A DNA stretch of 64,000 nt, taken from assembly GCF_002937075.1 (NCBI RefSeq), contig NZ_NHSJ01000087.1, positions 124,001-188,000 on the forward strand. Reading direction: 5' to 3'. The notes beneath the pieces were generated by a model that saw nothing but the letters and a program-made list of their open reading frames with translations, was not told the origin of the DNA and did no database searches. A program made the position numbers and the translations under genes. Source of the DNA: Rhodoblastus sphagnicola (GTDB taxonomy: Bacteria; Pseudomonadota; Alphaproteobacteria; Rhizobiales; Beijerinckiaceae). Every line of letters begins with the position of its first letter. The stretch's first letter is position 1. This document shows, one piece after another, positions 29,715 to 38,110 of the stretch.

Positions 29715-30526
29715 GGCCAGAGATCGCAAAAATGGTGGGGTGGGCCGTGGCCTGCGCCGATGTGCACATCCGCGCCGGCTTGCAGCGCCCGCGTCAGCCA
29801 GGCTTTCGCGCCCCCGACCGCCTCGCTGAGCCCCCGGCCTTGGCCGAGCAGGGCCGCAATGGCCGAAGACAGCGCGCAGCCGGTGCCGTGGGTGTTGCGC
29901 GTTTTTATGCGCGGCGCGGTGAATTCTGCAAAATTTTCGCCGTCATAGAGCAGGTCGAGCGCATCGCCTTCGGAGAGATGCCCACCCTTGATTAGAACCG
30001 CCGGCGCGCCGAGCGCGCACAGCCGCAGCGCGAGCGCCCGCATGTCCTCGACGCCACGCGCCAATTTTTCGCCCCCGCTTGCGCCATCGGCCAAAATCGC
30101 GGCTTCGACCAGATTGGGCGTCGTCAGCCGCGCCAATGGAAGCATTTTTTGCAGGGGCGCCCTCATGGCGGGGCCACCGAGTGCGTCGCCGCTCGTCGCC
30201 ACCAGCACGGGATCAAGCACGATGTTTTTCGCCCGGGCCCCGGCCAGCGCCTCCGCGATAGCGAAAGCGTTGGCCGGCCCGCCGATCATGCCAATCTTGA
30301 CCGCATCCACCGCAATGTCGGCAAACACGCTTTCGATTTGGCGTTTCACGAAATCCGCAGGAACCACGCTGACCGCCTGGACGCCCCGCGTGTTCTGCGC
30401 GGTGAGGGCGCTGATCGCGGCCATGCCGTAGCAGCCGAAGGCGGCGAAGGTCTTGAGATCGGCCTGTATGCCGGCGCCGCCGGAGGGATCGGAGCCCGCA
30501 ATCGACAGGATTTTCGCGTAAGCCAT
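29711..30526 (-). CDS. thiD: Hydroxymethylpyrimidine/phosphomethylpyrimidine kinase
   Basis: A 271-residue ribokinase-fold enzyme phosphorylating the pyrimidine part of thiamine twice. It has the N-terminal signature SIAGSDPSGGAGIQADLKTF, KIGMIGG, the VLDPVLVATSG block, and the anion-hole motif NTHGTGCALSSAIAA with catalytic Asp replaced in the usual GTGC context. It starts one base after the upstream MFS stop and its own stop overlaps metX, so three genes appear coupled. Confidence 0.94.
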   Translation of the reverse strand: MAYAKILSIAGSDPSGGAGIQADLKTFAAFGCYGMAAISALTAQNTRGVQAVSVVPADFVKRQIESVFADIAVDAVKIGMIGGPANAFAIAEALAGARAKNIVLDPVLVATSGDALGGPAMRAPLQKMLPLARLTTPNLVEAAILADGASGGEKLARGVEDMRALALRLCALGAPAVLIKGGHLSEGDALDLLYDGENFAEFTAPRIKTRNTHGTGCALSSAIAALLGQGRGLSEAVGGAKAWLTRALQAGADVHIGAGHGPPHHFCDLWP

Positions 30527-30527
30527 G

Positions 30528-31748
30528 TCACCCCACGGGAAGGAAAGCGGCGGCCAGCGCCCCGCCCATGGCCGAAACGAACAGCAAGGCGTCATGGGCC
30601 GCCAGCATCGCACGCGAGGGATTGGCGCGATAGAGCCGCAGCGACGCCCCGGCGGTGGCGAGACTCCAGCCCACCGCGACCACGATCAAAGCAGCGGCGA
30701 AGCGCCAATAGTCGCCGGCATAGATTTCGAGCGCCCAGGCGGCCGCGATCAGGGCGAGGCCGAGACCCGCCGTCGCATCGGCGCCGAGGCGCCGGGCCAA
30801 GGCGCCCGCAAAAAAGGCCGGGGCGTACATGGCGATCACATGCCAGGACACGGCGGAGAACACGTCGGGCGCCGCTATGCCACAGCCCGACATGGCGCCG
30901 GGCGCGCCCACCATCGCCACGGTCATGCCGAACCATGCCAGCGCGGCGATCAGGCTTGGCGCGACAAAGGCGGCCCAGTCTGGCGCGGTCTTTTCATGCA
31001 GCGCGGCGCCGGGCAGGATCGGCGCGCGCGCCGTGGTGAAAACCGCCAGAACCAGCACCAGAACCTGGGTCGCCGCTGCGGCGAGCGCCGTCGCGGCGAA
31101 CAGTTTTTCGGGCGCGTGTTGCGCGACAAAACCGGCGAGCGCGGGACCGATCAGACCGGCCAGCGCGCCGCTGCCGAACACAACCAAGGCCGCCCGCGCG
31201 CGACCCCGAGGGTCCGATCCCAGCGCCGCCTCGTGGCGGTAGAACAGCGAAAAGCCCTGCGCCACGCCAAGCCAGAAGGCGCCGAGGCAGAACGGCGCGA
31301 ACAAGGAGAAGCTCAAGCCGAAGGCCATGATCAGGCCGCCGGCTATGCCGAGGCTGGCGCCCAGAGCCAGCGCCGCGCGGCGGCCAAAAGCGTCGAGCAG
31401 GAAAGAGGCGGGAAAGGTCGCCAGCGCCGCGCCAAGCAGCATGGCGATATAGGGCGCCGACATCAGATGCGGCGAAGGCGCCAGCAGACGTCCGGCGAGC
31501 GGCAACATGCCAAGCGTCAGGCTTTGCGACAGCACCGACAAGGCGAAGCCGCCAGCGAGGGTGACGACGCCGGGACTCCAGCGGCCGTCGGTCACAAAAG
31601 CGGCTGACCCCGGCGAGGGCGCCAGTTCCCGCGAAGGCAAACCTGGTGGGCAGAAGCAGGCCAGACGTCCGGCCCGCGCCATGCCTGAACCGATTTCAGA
31701 CTCCGGCATGTCGCTCGGCGTGGCGCGCCCCTGGCCGATGGCGGTCAT
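30528..31748 (-). CDS. ccoA: CcoA-like MFS transporter, probable copper importer for cbb3 oxidase
   Basis: A 406-residue major facilitator with about 12 helices. Two motifs stand out: MTVAM (MxxxM) and HVIAM (HxxxM), with 28 residues from the first Met to the His. From memory this is the motif pair and spacing of Rhodobacter CcoA (M233/M237 and H261/M265), which brings copper into the cytoplasm for CcoN assembly. The ATG overlaps the ccoS stop (ATGA), so the gene belongs to the cbb3 assembly unit. The N-terminal 60 residues before the first helix are unusually long and may be partly untranslated if a later start is used. A general MFS role remains possible. Confidence 0.75.
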   Translation of the reverse strand: MTAIGQGRATPSDMPESEIGSGMARAGRLACFCPPGLPSRELAPSPGSAAFVTDGRWSPGVVTLAGGFALSVLSQSLTLGMLPLAGRLLAPSPHLMSAPYIAMLLGAALATFPASFLLDAFGRRAALALGASLGIAGGLIMAFGLSFSLFAPFCLGAFWLGVAQGFSLFYRHEAALGSDPRGRARAALVVFGSGALAGLIGPALAGFVAQHAPEKLFAATALAAAATQVLVLVLAVFTTARAPILPGAALHEKTAPDWAAFVAPSLIAALAWFGMTVAMVGAPGAMSGCGIAAPDVFSAVSWHVIAMYAPAFFAGALARRLGADATAGLGLALIAAAWALEIYAGDYWRFAAALIVVAVGWSLATAGASLRLYRANPSRAMLAAHDALLFVSAMGGALAAAFLPVG

Positions 31749-31897
31749 TTCTTCTCGATGTCGTCGTCGAGCAGGATGCGATAGGCCGCGCCTTCGAGAT
31801 CCTCGTATTGGTTGCGCTTGAGCGACCAGAACAGGCCGTAGAGCGCAAGCAGGCCGAGCGCGATGGCGAGGGGAATAAGGAAGACCAGGACGTTCAT
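31745..31897 (-). CDS. ccoS: cbb3 oxidase assembly protein CcoS
   Basis: A 50-residue protein with one membrane helix (MNVLVFLIPLAIALGLLALY) followed by FWSLKRNQYEDLEGAAYRIL and an acidic end DDDIEKK. The NQYEDLEG...RIL motif is the CcoS/FixS hallmark. It is needed for cofactor insertion into the cbb3 oxidase. It lies 15 bp after ccoI, with AAAGAGA as ribosome binding site, and its stop overlaps the CcoA-like gene. Confidence 0.92.
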   Translation of the reverse strand: MNVLVFLIPLAIALGLLALYGLFWSLKRNQYEDLEGAAYRILLDDDIEKK

Positions 31898-31912
31898 GCT
31901 GATCTCTTTTCT

Positions 31913-34117
31913 TCAGGATTTGGCCAAGACATTGACGCTTTTGCCCGGCCCGCGCAAGCGCAGCGCATTGAGCGTCACCAGGATCGACGAACCGGACATG
32001 GCTGCGGCGGCGAACAGCGGCGAGGCGTGGCCCGCCATGGCGACAGGCACCGCGATGGCGTTGTAGACGATGGCGAAGGTCAGGTTTTGCGTCATCAGCC
32101 CGCGCGCCTTCTTCGCGATCGCCAAAGCGGCGGCGACGGGCAGCAACCTTTCCCCGAGAAACACAGCGTCGGCCTGCCCTTGCGTCAGATGCACAGCATC
32201 GATGGGCGAGAGCGAGGCGTGGGCGGCGGCCAGCGCCGGCGCGTCGTTCAGCCCGTCGCCGACCATGAGAACTCTTTTGCCCCGCGCGCCTAAATCTTCG
32301 ACAAAGGCGATCTTGTCGGCGGGTTTCTGGCCGCCGCGCCAATCCGCAATTCCCAACTTCGCGGCGACCGGCCCCACGGCTTCGGCGCGGTCGCCCGAGA
32401 GAATGTGCAGGTCGAGGCCGGCGCCGCGCAAATGCGCGATGATTTTTGCGGCGTCGGGCCGCAGCGTTTGCCGGATCGACAGGCGCGCGACTTTTTCGCC
32501 GGCGCGAATGTAAATCGAACTGGCCTCGTTCTCCGGCGGCAAGAACTCGGCGTCGCAGAAGGCGGCGGAGCCAAGCCGCGCCTCGCCGCCTTCATAGGAC
32601 GCGCACACCCCCTGCCCCGGCGTTTCCCGCGCATCGGGCAGCGGCGCGCCGGCGCGCAAGCTCCGCGCGAGGGCGAGCGCCAGCGGATGATGGCTGGAGC
32701 GCGCCAGACGCCCGGCGAGGGCCAGCAGGTCGGCGGGAATGTCGTCGGCATTGGCGACGCCGGACTGCGGCAGGGTCAGCGTGCCCGTCTTGTCGAACAC
32801 CACGGAGTCGATTTCGCCGAGTTTTTCCAGGCCGCGCGCGTCGTTGAGAAAAAGGCCGGAGCGGAAGAAGGCGCCCGACGCCATCGCCTGCACGGTCGGC
32901 ACGGCCAGCGCCAAAGCGCAGGGACAGGTGATGATCAGCACGGATATGGCGATCACCAGAGCGTCATGGGCGGTCGCGCCGAAAAACAGCCACCAGCTGA
33001 AGCCGGTGATCAGCGCGGTGAGATGGACGGCGGGCGCGTAAAATTGCGACACGCGGTCGGACAGCTGCATGTAGCGCGAGCGCGCGGCGCCGGCCTGTTC
33101 GATCAGCCGCGCCGCCTCGTCGATCAGGGCGGAATGGCCGGCGGCCGTCACATCCACGGTGAGCGCGCCCTCGCCATTGACCGTGCCGGCATAGACGTGG
33201 TCGCCCAACCGCACCGGTTTTGGATCGGTCTCGCCGGTGATGGCGCTTTCATCGACCGCGCTTGTCCCCTCCACGATCACGCCATCGGCGGGAACGCGCT
33301 CGCCGGCGCGCACCAGCAGCCGGTCGCCCGCCGCGAGCGCAGCGACCGGAACGAGCGCCCAATCGTCCGCGCCATCCTTCGTTTCGCGACGCAGCGCGTT
33401 CTCGCCCTTCAGAGCCGCCAAATTGCCGGCGGCCGTCCTGGTGCGGCGGCGCATGGCCTGGTCGAGCACGCGCCCAGCCAGCAGGAACGACAGCAGCATG
33501 ACAGCGGAATCGAAATAGGCGTGGTCGGCGTGATGTTGGGTTTCATAGACCGACAGCGCCAAAGCCAGCGTGACGCCAATGGTGATGGGCACGTCCATGT
33601 TGAGCCGGCGCTGGCGGATCGCCGTCCACGCCGAACTGAAGAACGGCTGACCGGCATAGGCGGCGGCGGGCAGCGCGATCAGCGCCGAGACGAAATGGAA
33701 GAAATCGCGGGTCTCCGGCGGCAGCGAGGTCGATTGGCCGGACCAGACCGAGATCGACAGCAGCATGATGTTCATGCTCGCGAACACCGCGACGCCCAGG
33801 CATTTGAGCAGCAGGTTGAACCGCGCCTGCTCGTCGGCCTCGACCTGCCTTTGCTCGAAGGGATAGGCGCGGTAGCCGATCGCCTCCAGCGCGCCGGTGA
33901 AGCGCGCGGGCTCGACCTGCTGGGGATCGTAGGTGAGGGCGAGGCGATGGCTGGTGAGGTTGAGCCGCGCCAGTTTTACGCCGGGCAACCGTCCCATGGC
34001 GGTTTCAATGTCGGGCAGGCAGGCGGCGCAGGTGATGCCGTCGATCGCAAGATCGAGCCTTGAACGCCCGTCCTCGTCGTTCCTGACGAAATGCGAGAAA
34101 TCCGGCGCCGCGCCCAT
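31913..34117 (-). CDS. ccoI: Copper-exporting P-type ATPase CcoI/FixI
   Basis: A 734-residue P1B ATPase that moves copper across the inner membrane for cbb3 assembly. It has an N-terminal metal domain with ITCAACLPDIE (CxxC), eight helices, the membrane motif TCPCALALAVPT, the phosphorylation site DKTGTLTLPQ, ITGETDPK, and GDGLNDAPAL. The order ccoG-ccoH-ccoI-ccoS identifies it as CcoI rather than CopA. It starts 3 bp after the ccoH stop. Confidence 0.95.
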   Translation of the reverse strand: MGAAPDFSHFVRNDEDGRSRLDLAIDGITCAACLPDIETAMGRLPGVKLARLNLTSHRLALTYDPQQVEPARFTGALEAIGYRAYPFEQRQVEADEQARFNLLLKCLGVAVFASMNIMLLSISVWSGQSTSLPPETRDFFHFVSALIALPAAAYAGQPFFSSAWTAIRQRRLNMDVPITIGVTLALALSVYETQHHADHAYFDSAVMLLSFLLAGRVLDQAMRRRTRTAAGNLAALKGENALRRETKDGADDWALVPVAALAAGDRLLVRAGERVPADGVIVEGTSAVDESAITGETDPKPVRLGDHVYAGTVNGEGALTVDVTAAGHSALIDEAARLIEQAGAARSRYMQLSDRVSQFYAPAVHLTALITGFSWWLFFGATAHDALVIAISVLIITCPCALALAVPTVQAMASGAFFRSGLFLNDARGLEKLGEIDSVVFDKTGTLTLPQSGVANADDIPADLLALAGRLARSSHHPLALALARSLRAGAPLPDARETPGQGVCASYEGGEARLGSAAFCDAEFLPPENEASSIYIRAGEKVARLSIRQTLRPDAAKIIAHLRGAGLDLHILSGDRAEAVGPVAAKLGIADWRGGQKPADKIAFVEDLGARGKRVLMVGDGLNDAPALAAAHASLSPIDAVHLTQGQADAVFLGERLLPVAAALAIAKKARGLMTQNLTFAIVYNAIAVPVAMAGHASPLFAAAAMSGSSILVTLNALRLRGPGKSVNVLAKS

Positions 34118-34120
34118 ATC

Positions 34121-34624
34121 TTACTCGACGTTGAAGGCGTTGCGCGACCGGAACGCCTGTTCGCCGTTGCGCTTGAGTTCGATCTCCACGTCCCAGTGTC
34201 CCGGCCGCAATTCGGCCGCGCCGGAATAGACGCCGTCGGCGATCCCTGAGGCGGCGACGGTCTTGTCCAGCCTGCTGGTGGCGGGATAGACGAAATGCAG
34301 CGCCGCCTCCAGGCCATTGAGCGGCTGCCCGTCCCTGTCCTTGACGGTGACGGTCACCTCGGTGGCGCCGCCCTGGCTGGAGCGGCTCAGGCCCACCGAC
34401 CAGCCGAGCCCCTCCTGCGCCTTGGCGGCGGCGATTTCCTTGTTATAGGCGACGCCCGCATCGTAGGGATGGGCGATATCGAGGCCCGGATGGGTCATGA
34501 CCGCCTCGCGCGCCATGTAGAAGTTGACCCCCAGCATCACGCCGAAAAAGCCGATCAGCATGAACAGCACCTTGCGCCCGGTGAGGGGCTGACCCTTGGG
34601 CTGGTAATCGCTGTCTTCGATCAT
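34121..34624 (-). CDS. ccoH: cbb3 oxidase assembly protein CcoH/FixH
   Basis: A 167-residue protein with one N-terminal membrane helix (VLFMLIGFFGVMLGVNFYMA) and a periplasmic domain with the FixH features GLGWSVGL, VTVTVKDRDGQPL and the end LRPGHWDVEIELKR. It helps assemble and stabilise the cbb3 oxidase. The start MIEDSDY is chosen because AGGAAGGA stands upstream. Confidence 0.92.
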   Translation of the reverse strand: MIEDSDYQPKGQPLTGRKVLFMLIGFFGVMLGVNFYMAREAVMTHPGLDIAHPYDAGVAYNKEIAAAKAQEGLGWSVGLSRSSQGGATEVTVTVKDRDGQPLNGLEAALHFVYPATSRLDKTVAASGIADGVYSGAAELRPGHWDVEIELKRNGEQAFRSRNAFNVE

Positions 34625-34647
34625 CGAAACATCCTTCCTGACGAGCC

Positions 34648-36114
34648 TCACGGCCCCTTGAAGAAATCGGCGCGCGCCGCCTTTTCGCCGGTCTTCGCGT
34701 CCGTCAGCACGAGCTTGATCGGCGTGCTCGTCGGCGGGGCGGCGTCCGGCGGCGTGGTGATCATCACGCGCATTTCCAGCGTCTGGTCCGCTTCGACATG
34801 GATGTCCACGCCGTCGCTGGATTTCTGTCCCAAGACTTCGATCTGGCCCTTCGGCAAACCGTCGAGGGTCAGCTTGAAGTCGCGCGCGGCGCCGAGCTTG
34901 TTGAGGGCGCGGATGGTGTAGCCGTTGCGCAGCGATCCGTCCGACAGCGCGACATAGATCGGATTGCGGTCGTGCATGACGTCGACGCCCAGCGTGTTGC
35001 GGGTCGCGAGGCTAAAGCCCATGATCGCCGCGACGCCCGCGATCAGCGCCATATAGACAATGGTGCGGGCGCGAAAGATTTTGGGCGGCTCGGCGGGAAG
35101 CCCCTGGGCGCGGCGGTCGACATTGTTGTCGGTGTCATAGCCGATCAAGCCGGTGGGGCGCCCGACGCGGCTCATCACGTTGTCGCAGGCGTCGATGCAC
35201 AGGCCACACTGGATGCAGCCCATGTCCAGGCCATTGCGGATATCGACGCCGGTCGGGCACACGACCACGCATTGGTTGCAATCGACGCAGTCGCCGGCGG
35301 GCTCGCCGGCTTCGCGCAAGGCCTGCGCCTTTTTCAAGGAGCCGCGCGGCTCGCCGCGATCGACGCGATAGGTGACGTTGAGCGCCCATTCGTCGGTCAG
35401 CGCCGCCTGGATGCGCGGCCACGGGCACATGTAGAGGCAAACCTGCTCGCGGGCGAAGCCGGCCAGGGTGTAGGTGGTGAAGGTGAGGATGCCGATCCAG
35501 ACATAGGCCTCCATCGGGGCCTGGAAGGTGGCGAGCTGCTTTACCAGCGTGGGCGCGTCGGCGAAATACAGCACCCAGGCGCCGCCGGTCCACCACGCGA
35601 TCATGAGCCACAGCGCGTGCTTCAGGATCGCCTCGACCAGCGTCTGCATGGTCCATGGCTGCCCCGCCTTGATCAGGCGTTCGCGGCGCTCGCCCTGGGT
35701 CCAGCGTTCGATCAGCAGGAATAGGTCGGTCCAGACCGTCTGCGGACAGAGATAGCCGCACCAGACCCGTCCCGCCAACGCGTTCATCAGGAACAGGCTG
35801 AAGGAGGCGAGGATCAGCAGTCCGGTGATGTAATAGACCTCCTGCGGCCAGATCTCGACGCCGAAAAAGAAGAAACGGCCGTTGGAGAGATCGATCAGCA
35901 CGGCTTGCCCGGGCTGGCCGGGGCCACGGTCCCAGCGCAGGAAGGGCAGGAAATAGTACAGCAGCAGGCCGCCGATCAGGAGGCCCCACTTTATGTTGCG
36001 GAACCGGCCGGACACGCTTTGCGGATAGATCGGCTTGCGGCCTTCGAACAGGGCCTCGGAGGGTTCCGGCTCCGGTTTTCTCAATATTGGATCTTTTTCC
36101 ACGCTGAGCGTCAT
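34648..36114 (-). CDS. ccoG: cbb3 oxidase accessory protein CcoG/FixG
   Basis: A 488-residue membrane iron-sulfur protein. After KPIYPQSVSGRFR there are about five helices with the LCPQTVWTDLFLLIER segment, then two ferredoxin-type clusters (CVDCNQCVVVCPTGVDIR and CIQCGLCIDACDNVM), another helix and an Ig-like C-terminal domain. CcoG acts as a copper reductase in cbb3 assembly in Rhodobacter. Start MTLSVEKD at 36114 is used; the longer frame upstream crosses palindromes and has no similarity. A FixK box lies 101 bp upstream. Confidence 0.95.
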   Translation of the reverse strand: MTLSVEKDPILRKPEPEPSEALFEGRKPIYPQSVSGRFRNIKWGLLIGGLLLYYFLPFLRWDRGPGQPGQAVLIDLSNGRFFFFGVEIWPQEVYYITGLLILASFSLFLMNALAGRVWCGYLCPQTVWTDLFLLIERWTQGERRERLIKAGQPWTMQTLVEAILKHALWLMIAWWTGGAWVLYFADAPTLVKQLATFQAPMEAYVWIGILTFTTYTLAGFAREQVCLYMCPWPRIQAALTDEWALNVTYRVDRGEPRGSLKKAQALREAGEPAGDCVDCNQCVVVCPTGVDIRNGLDMGCIQCGLCIDACDNVMSRVGRPTGLIGYDTDNNVDRRAQGLPAEPPKIFRARTIVYMALIAGVAAIMGFSLATRNTLGVDVMHDRNPIYVALSDGSLRNGYTIRALNKLGAARDFKLTLDGLPKGQIEVLGQKSSDGVDIHVEADQTLEMRVMITTPPDAAPPTSTPIKLVLTDAKTGEKAARADFFKGP

Positions 36115-36202
36115 GTCGCCGTTTCCGTTGCATCGCCCCGGCGCTGCCGCGAAGGGCGTCGGCTTCGTTCTAGGCATCCCGCGCCTGCGGAGTCGATGAC
36201 TA

Positions 36203-36240
36203 TTTTGCTCAAATTTGAGCAAAATCAAGTCCGGACTTGA
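36203..36240. repeat. Two abutting perfect palindromes upstream of ccoG
   Basis: A perfect 22-bp inverted repeat (36203-36224, centre AAATTT) is followed directly by a perfect 16-bp one (36225-36240, TCAAGTCCGGACTTGA). The FixK-type box at 36215-36228 spans their junction. Confidence 0.8.
36215..36228 (-). promoter_or_regulatory. FixK/FNR-type box upstream of ccoGHIS
   Basis: TTGAGCAAAATCAA fits TTGA-N6-TCAA with nine of ten bases of the TTGAT-N4-ATCAA consensus. It lies 101 bp before the ccoG ATG, close to the spacing of the ccoN box, which supports low-oxygen control of the assembly genes. Confidence 0.75.
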
Positions 36241-36263
36241 CGATCTTTGGGGCGCGACAAATG

Positions 36264-36294
36264 AAAAGGCGAAGCCGGAACCGCCGGCTTCGCC
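36264..36294 (-). terminator. Rho-independent terminator after ccoP
   Basis: On the minus strand an 11-bp stem (GGCGAAGCCGG/CCGGCTTCGCC) with a 5-base loop is followed by TTTTCATTT. It lies 29 bp after the ccoP stop and separates structural from assembly genes. Confidence 0.9.
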
Positions 36295-36322
36295 GCAATC
36301 GAGCCTCGGACTCTGGCCGGGC

Positions 36323-37204
36323 TTACTGGCCGCCGCCCAGCGAGTGGACGTAGATCGTGAGCGACTTGATGGTGGCCTGATCGAGCTTGGCGCCCCAGGC
36401 CGGCATCTGGCCGGCGCGGCCGTTGGCGATGGTCTGGACCACCGTCGCCCTGTCCGAACCATAGAGCCACTTCGACTTGGACATCAGGTTGGGGGCGCCC
36501 AGATCGAGATTGCCCTTGGCGTCTTCGCCATGGCAGGCCACGCAGTTCTCGGTGAAGATCTTCTGGCCCGCCGACACGTCGGCGTTGGTCGGCTTGATCA
36601 GCGACTCCACGTAATCGGCGACCTGATCGATCTGCTGGGTGTTCAGACCCATTTGCGACCAGGCCGGCATGCCCGCCGAAGCGGTGGGATCGTGACCTTC
36701 GGCGTCGCCGGCGCGCACGCCATGGGTGATGGTGGCGGCGATCTGGTCGAGCGAGCCGCCCCACAGCCAGCGGTCGCCGGCGAGGTTCGGATAACCCGCG
36801 TTGCCTTGCCCGCCCGAGCCGTGGCAGGCCGCGCAATTGTTGCCGAAGGCGGACCTGCCATAGGCGCGGGCGAATTCGGCCAGTTTCGGATCGGCGCTGA
36901 TCTGCTGCAGGCTCGCCTGCTCGATCTTGCCGACGAATGGCGCGCGGATCGCCTTGAGATTATCGACGTCCTTCTGCACCGCGTCGCGCGAGGCCCAGTT
37001 CAGCATACCCTTGGTGTGGCCGCCGGGGAGCGGAATGGCCGGGTAGAGCACCCAATATCCGAAGGCCCAGACGATACAGGCGTAGAACAGCCAGAGCCAC
37101 CATCTCGGCAGCGGCGTATTTAATTCCTTGATGCCGTCCCATTCATGGCCCGTGGTCGGTGTGCCCGTGGCCGCATCGATATCTTGGTGCGTGTGATCAA
37201 CCAT
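36323..37204 (-). CDS. ccoP: cbb3 cytochrome c oxidase subunit III (di-heme c)
   Basis: A 293-residue membrane-anchored di-heme cytochrome c that passes electrons to CcoN. It has HEWDGIKELNTPLPRWW and a membrane helix near residue 40, then two heme c sites, CAACH and CVACH, with distal Met in GMPAW and QMPAWG. Length is typical. It lies 3 bp after ccoQ. Confidence 0.96.
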   Translation of the reverse strand: MVDHTHQDIDAATGTPTTGHEWDGIKELNTPLPRWWLWLFYACIVWAFGYWVLYPAIPLPGGHTKGMLNWASRDAVQKDVDNLKAIRAPFVGKIEQASLQQISADPKLAEFARAYGRSAFGNNCAACHGSGGQGNAGYPNLAGDRWLWGGSLDQIAATITHGVRAGDAEGHDPTASAGMPAWSQMGLNTQQIDQVADYVESLIKPTNADVSAGQKIFTENCVACHGEDAKGNLDLGAPNLMSKSKWLYGSDRATVVQTIANGRAGQMPAWGAKLDQATIKSLTIYVHSLGGGQ

Positions 37205-37207
37205 CGT

Positions 37208-37357
37208 TCAATCCTCGTTGAGCGGCAGGCGCGCGGCTTCGTCGAAGCTTTTCTTCTTCGATGGCCACAGCGCGAAGGCGATGACGCCCAGGAATGCGAC
37301 CACGACCAACAGGATGCTCACGACTTTCGCCTGAGCGAAGAAAGCTTCGACGTCCAT
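37208..37357 (-). CDS. ccoQ: cbb3 oxidase small subunit CcoQ
   Basis: A 49-residue single-helix protein (VVSILLVVVAFLGVIAFALWPSKKK), with the KKKSFDEAARLPL end typical of CcoQ, which stabilises the CcoNOP complex. GAGGGGCG precedes the ATG. It lies between ccoO and ccoP. Confidence 0.93.
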   Translation of the reverse strand: MDVEAFFAQAKVVSILLVVVAFLGVIAFALWPSKKKSFDEAARLPLNED

Positions 37358-37367
37358 TTTTCGCCCC

Positions 37368-38099
37368 TCAGCGCCAGCTGGCCTTGTCGTTAAACTGGGT
37401 GAAGTCCACCGTCGTCCCGAGCATTTGCAGATAGGCGACGAGCGCATCCTGTTCGGTCGGGCCGGCCGCGCCATTGCTGGCGTGGGCGACGACCTTGGGA
37501 TAGCGGGTGGCCAGACCGGCCACCGCCCCGTCGTCCGTGTTGAGTTGCGCGTTGAGGTCGTCCTTGGCCTTGGCGATCATGTCGTCGGTGTAGGGCACGC
37601 CTTCGATTTTCAGCACCTTCATGTCTTCCTGAATGTGCGTGTATTCGAGGGGTGAGCTGGCGAGGAAGCCGTAGCGCGGCATGACCGAGCCGGGCACCAC
37701 CGAACGCGGATTGGTCAGATGGCCGCGTTGCCAGTCGTCCGAATATTTGCCGCCGATGCGGGCGAGATCGGGACCGGTGCGCTTGGAGCCCCACTGGAAC
37801 GGATGATCGTATTTCGATTCCGCGGCCAGCGAGTAATGGCCGTAACGCTCCACCTCGTCGCGCAGCGAGCGGATCATCTGCGAGTGGCAGAGATAGCAGC
37901 CTTCGCGCACGTAGATGTTGCGGCCGGCGAGTTCGAGCGGCGTGTAAGGCCGCACGCCGTCGACCGTTTCAATGGTGCTCTTCAGGTAGAAGAGCGGGCC
38001 GATCTCCACGAGGCCGCCAATGGCGACCACGATGAGGATGCCGATCAGAAGAACGAGAGAGTTCTTCTCGAAGATCGCGTGTTTGCTCCAAAGGGACAT
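37368..38099 (-). CDS. ccoO: cbb3 cytochrome c oxidase subunit II (mono-heme c)
   Basis: A 243-residue cytochrome c with one N-terminal helix ([20 protein letters not shown]), the heme site CYLCHSQ and the conserved [19 protein letters not shown] part, with axial Met in SVMPRYGF. It passes electrons from CcoP to CcoN. Start 38099 is used since GAGGAGA stands upstream. Confidence 0.96.
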   Translation of the reverse strand: MSLWSKHAIFEKNSLVLLIGILIVVAIGGLVEIGPLFYLKSTIETVDGVRPYTPLELAGRNIYVREGCYLCHSQMIRSLRDEVERYGHYSLAAESKYDHPFQWGSKRTGPDLARIGGKYSDDWQRGHLTNPRSVVPGSVMPRYGFLASSPLEYTHIQEDMKVLKIEGVPYTDDMIAKAKDDLNAQLNTDDGAVAGLATRYPKVVAHASNGAAGPTEQDALVAYLQMLGTTVDFTQFNDKASWR

Positions 38100-38110
38100 G
38101 TTCGATCTCC

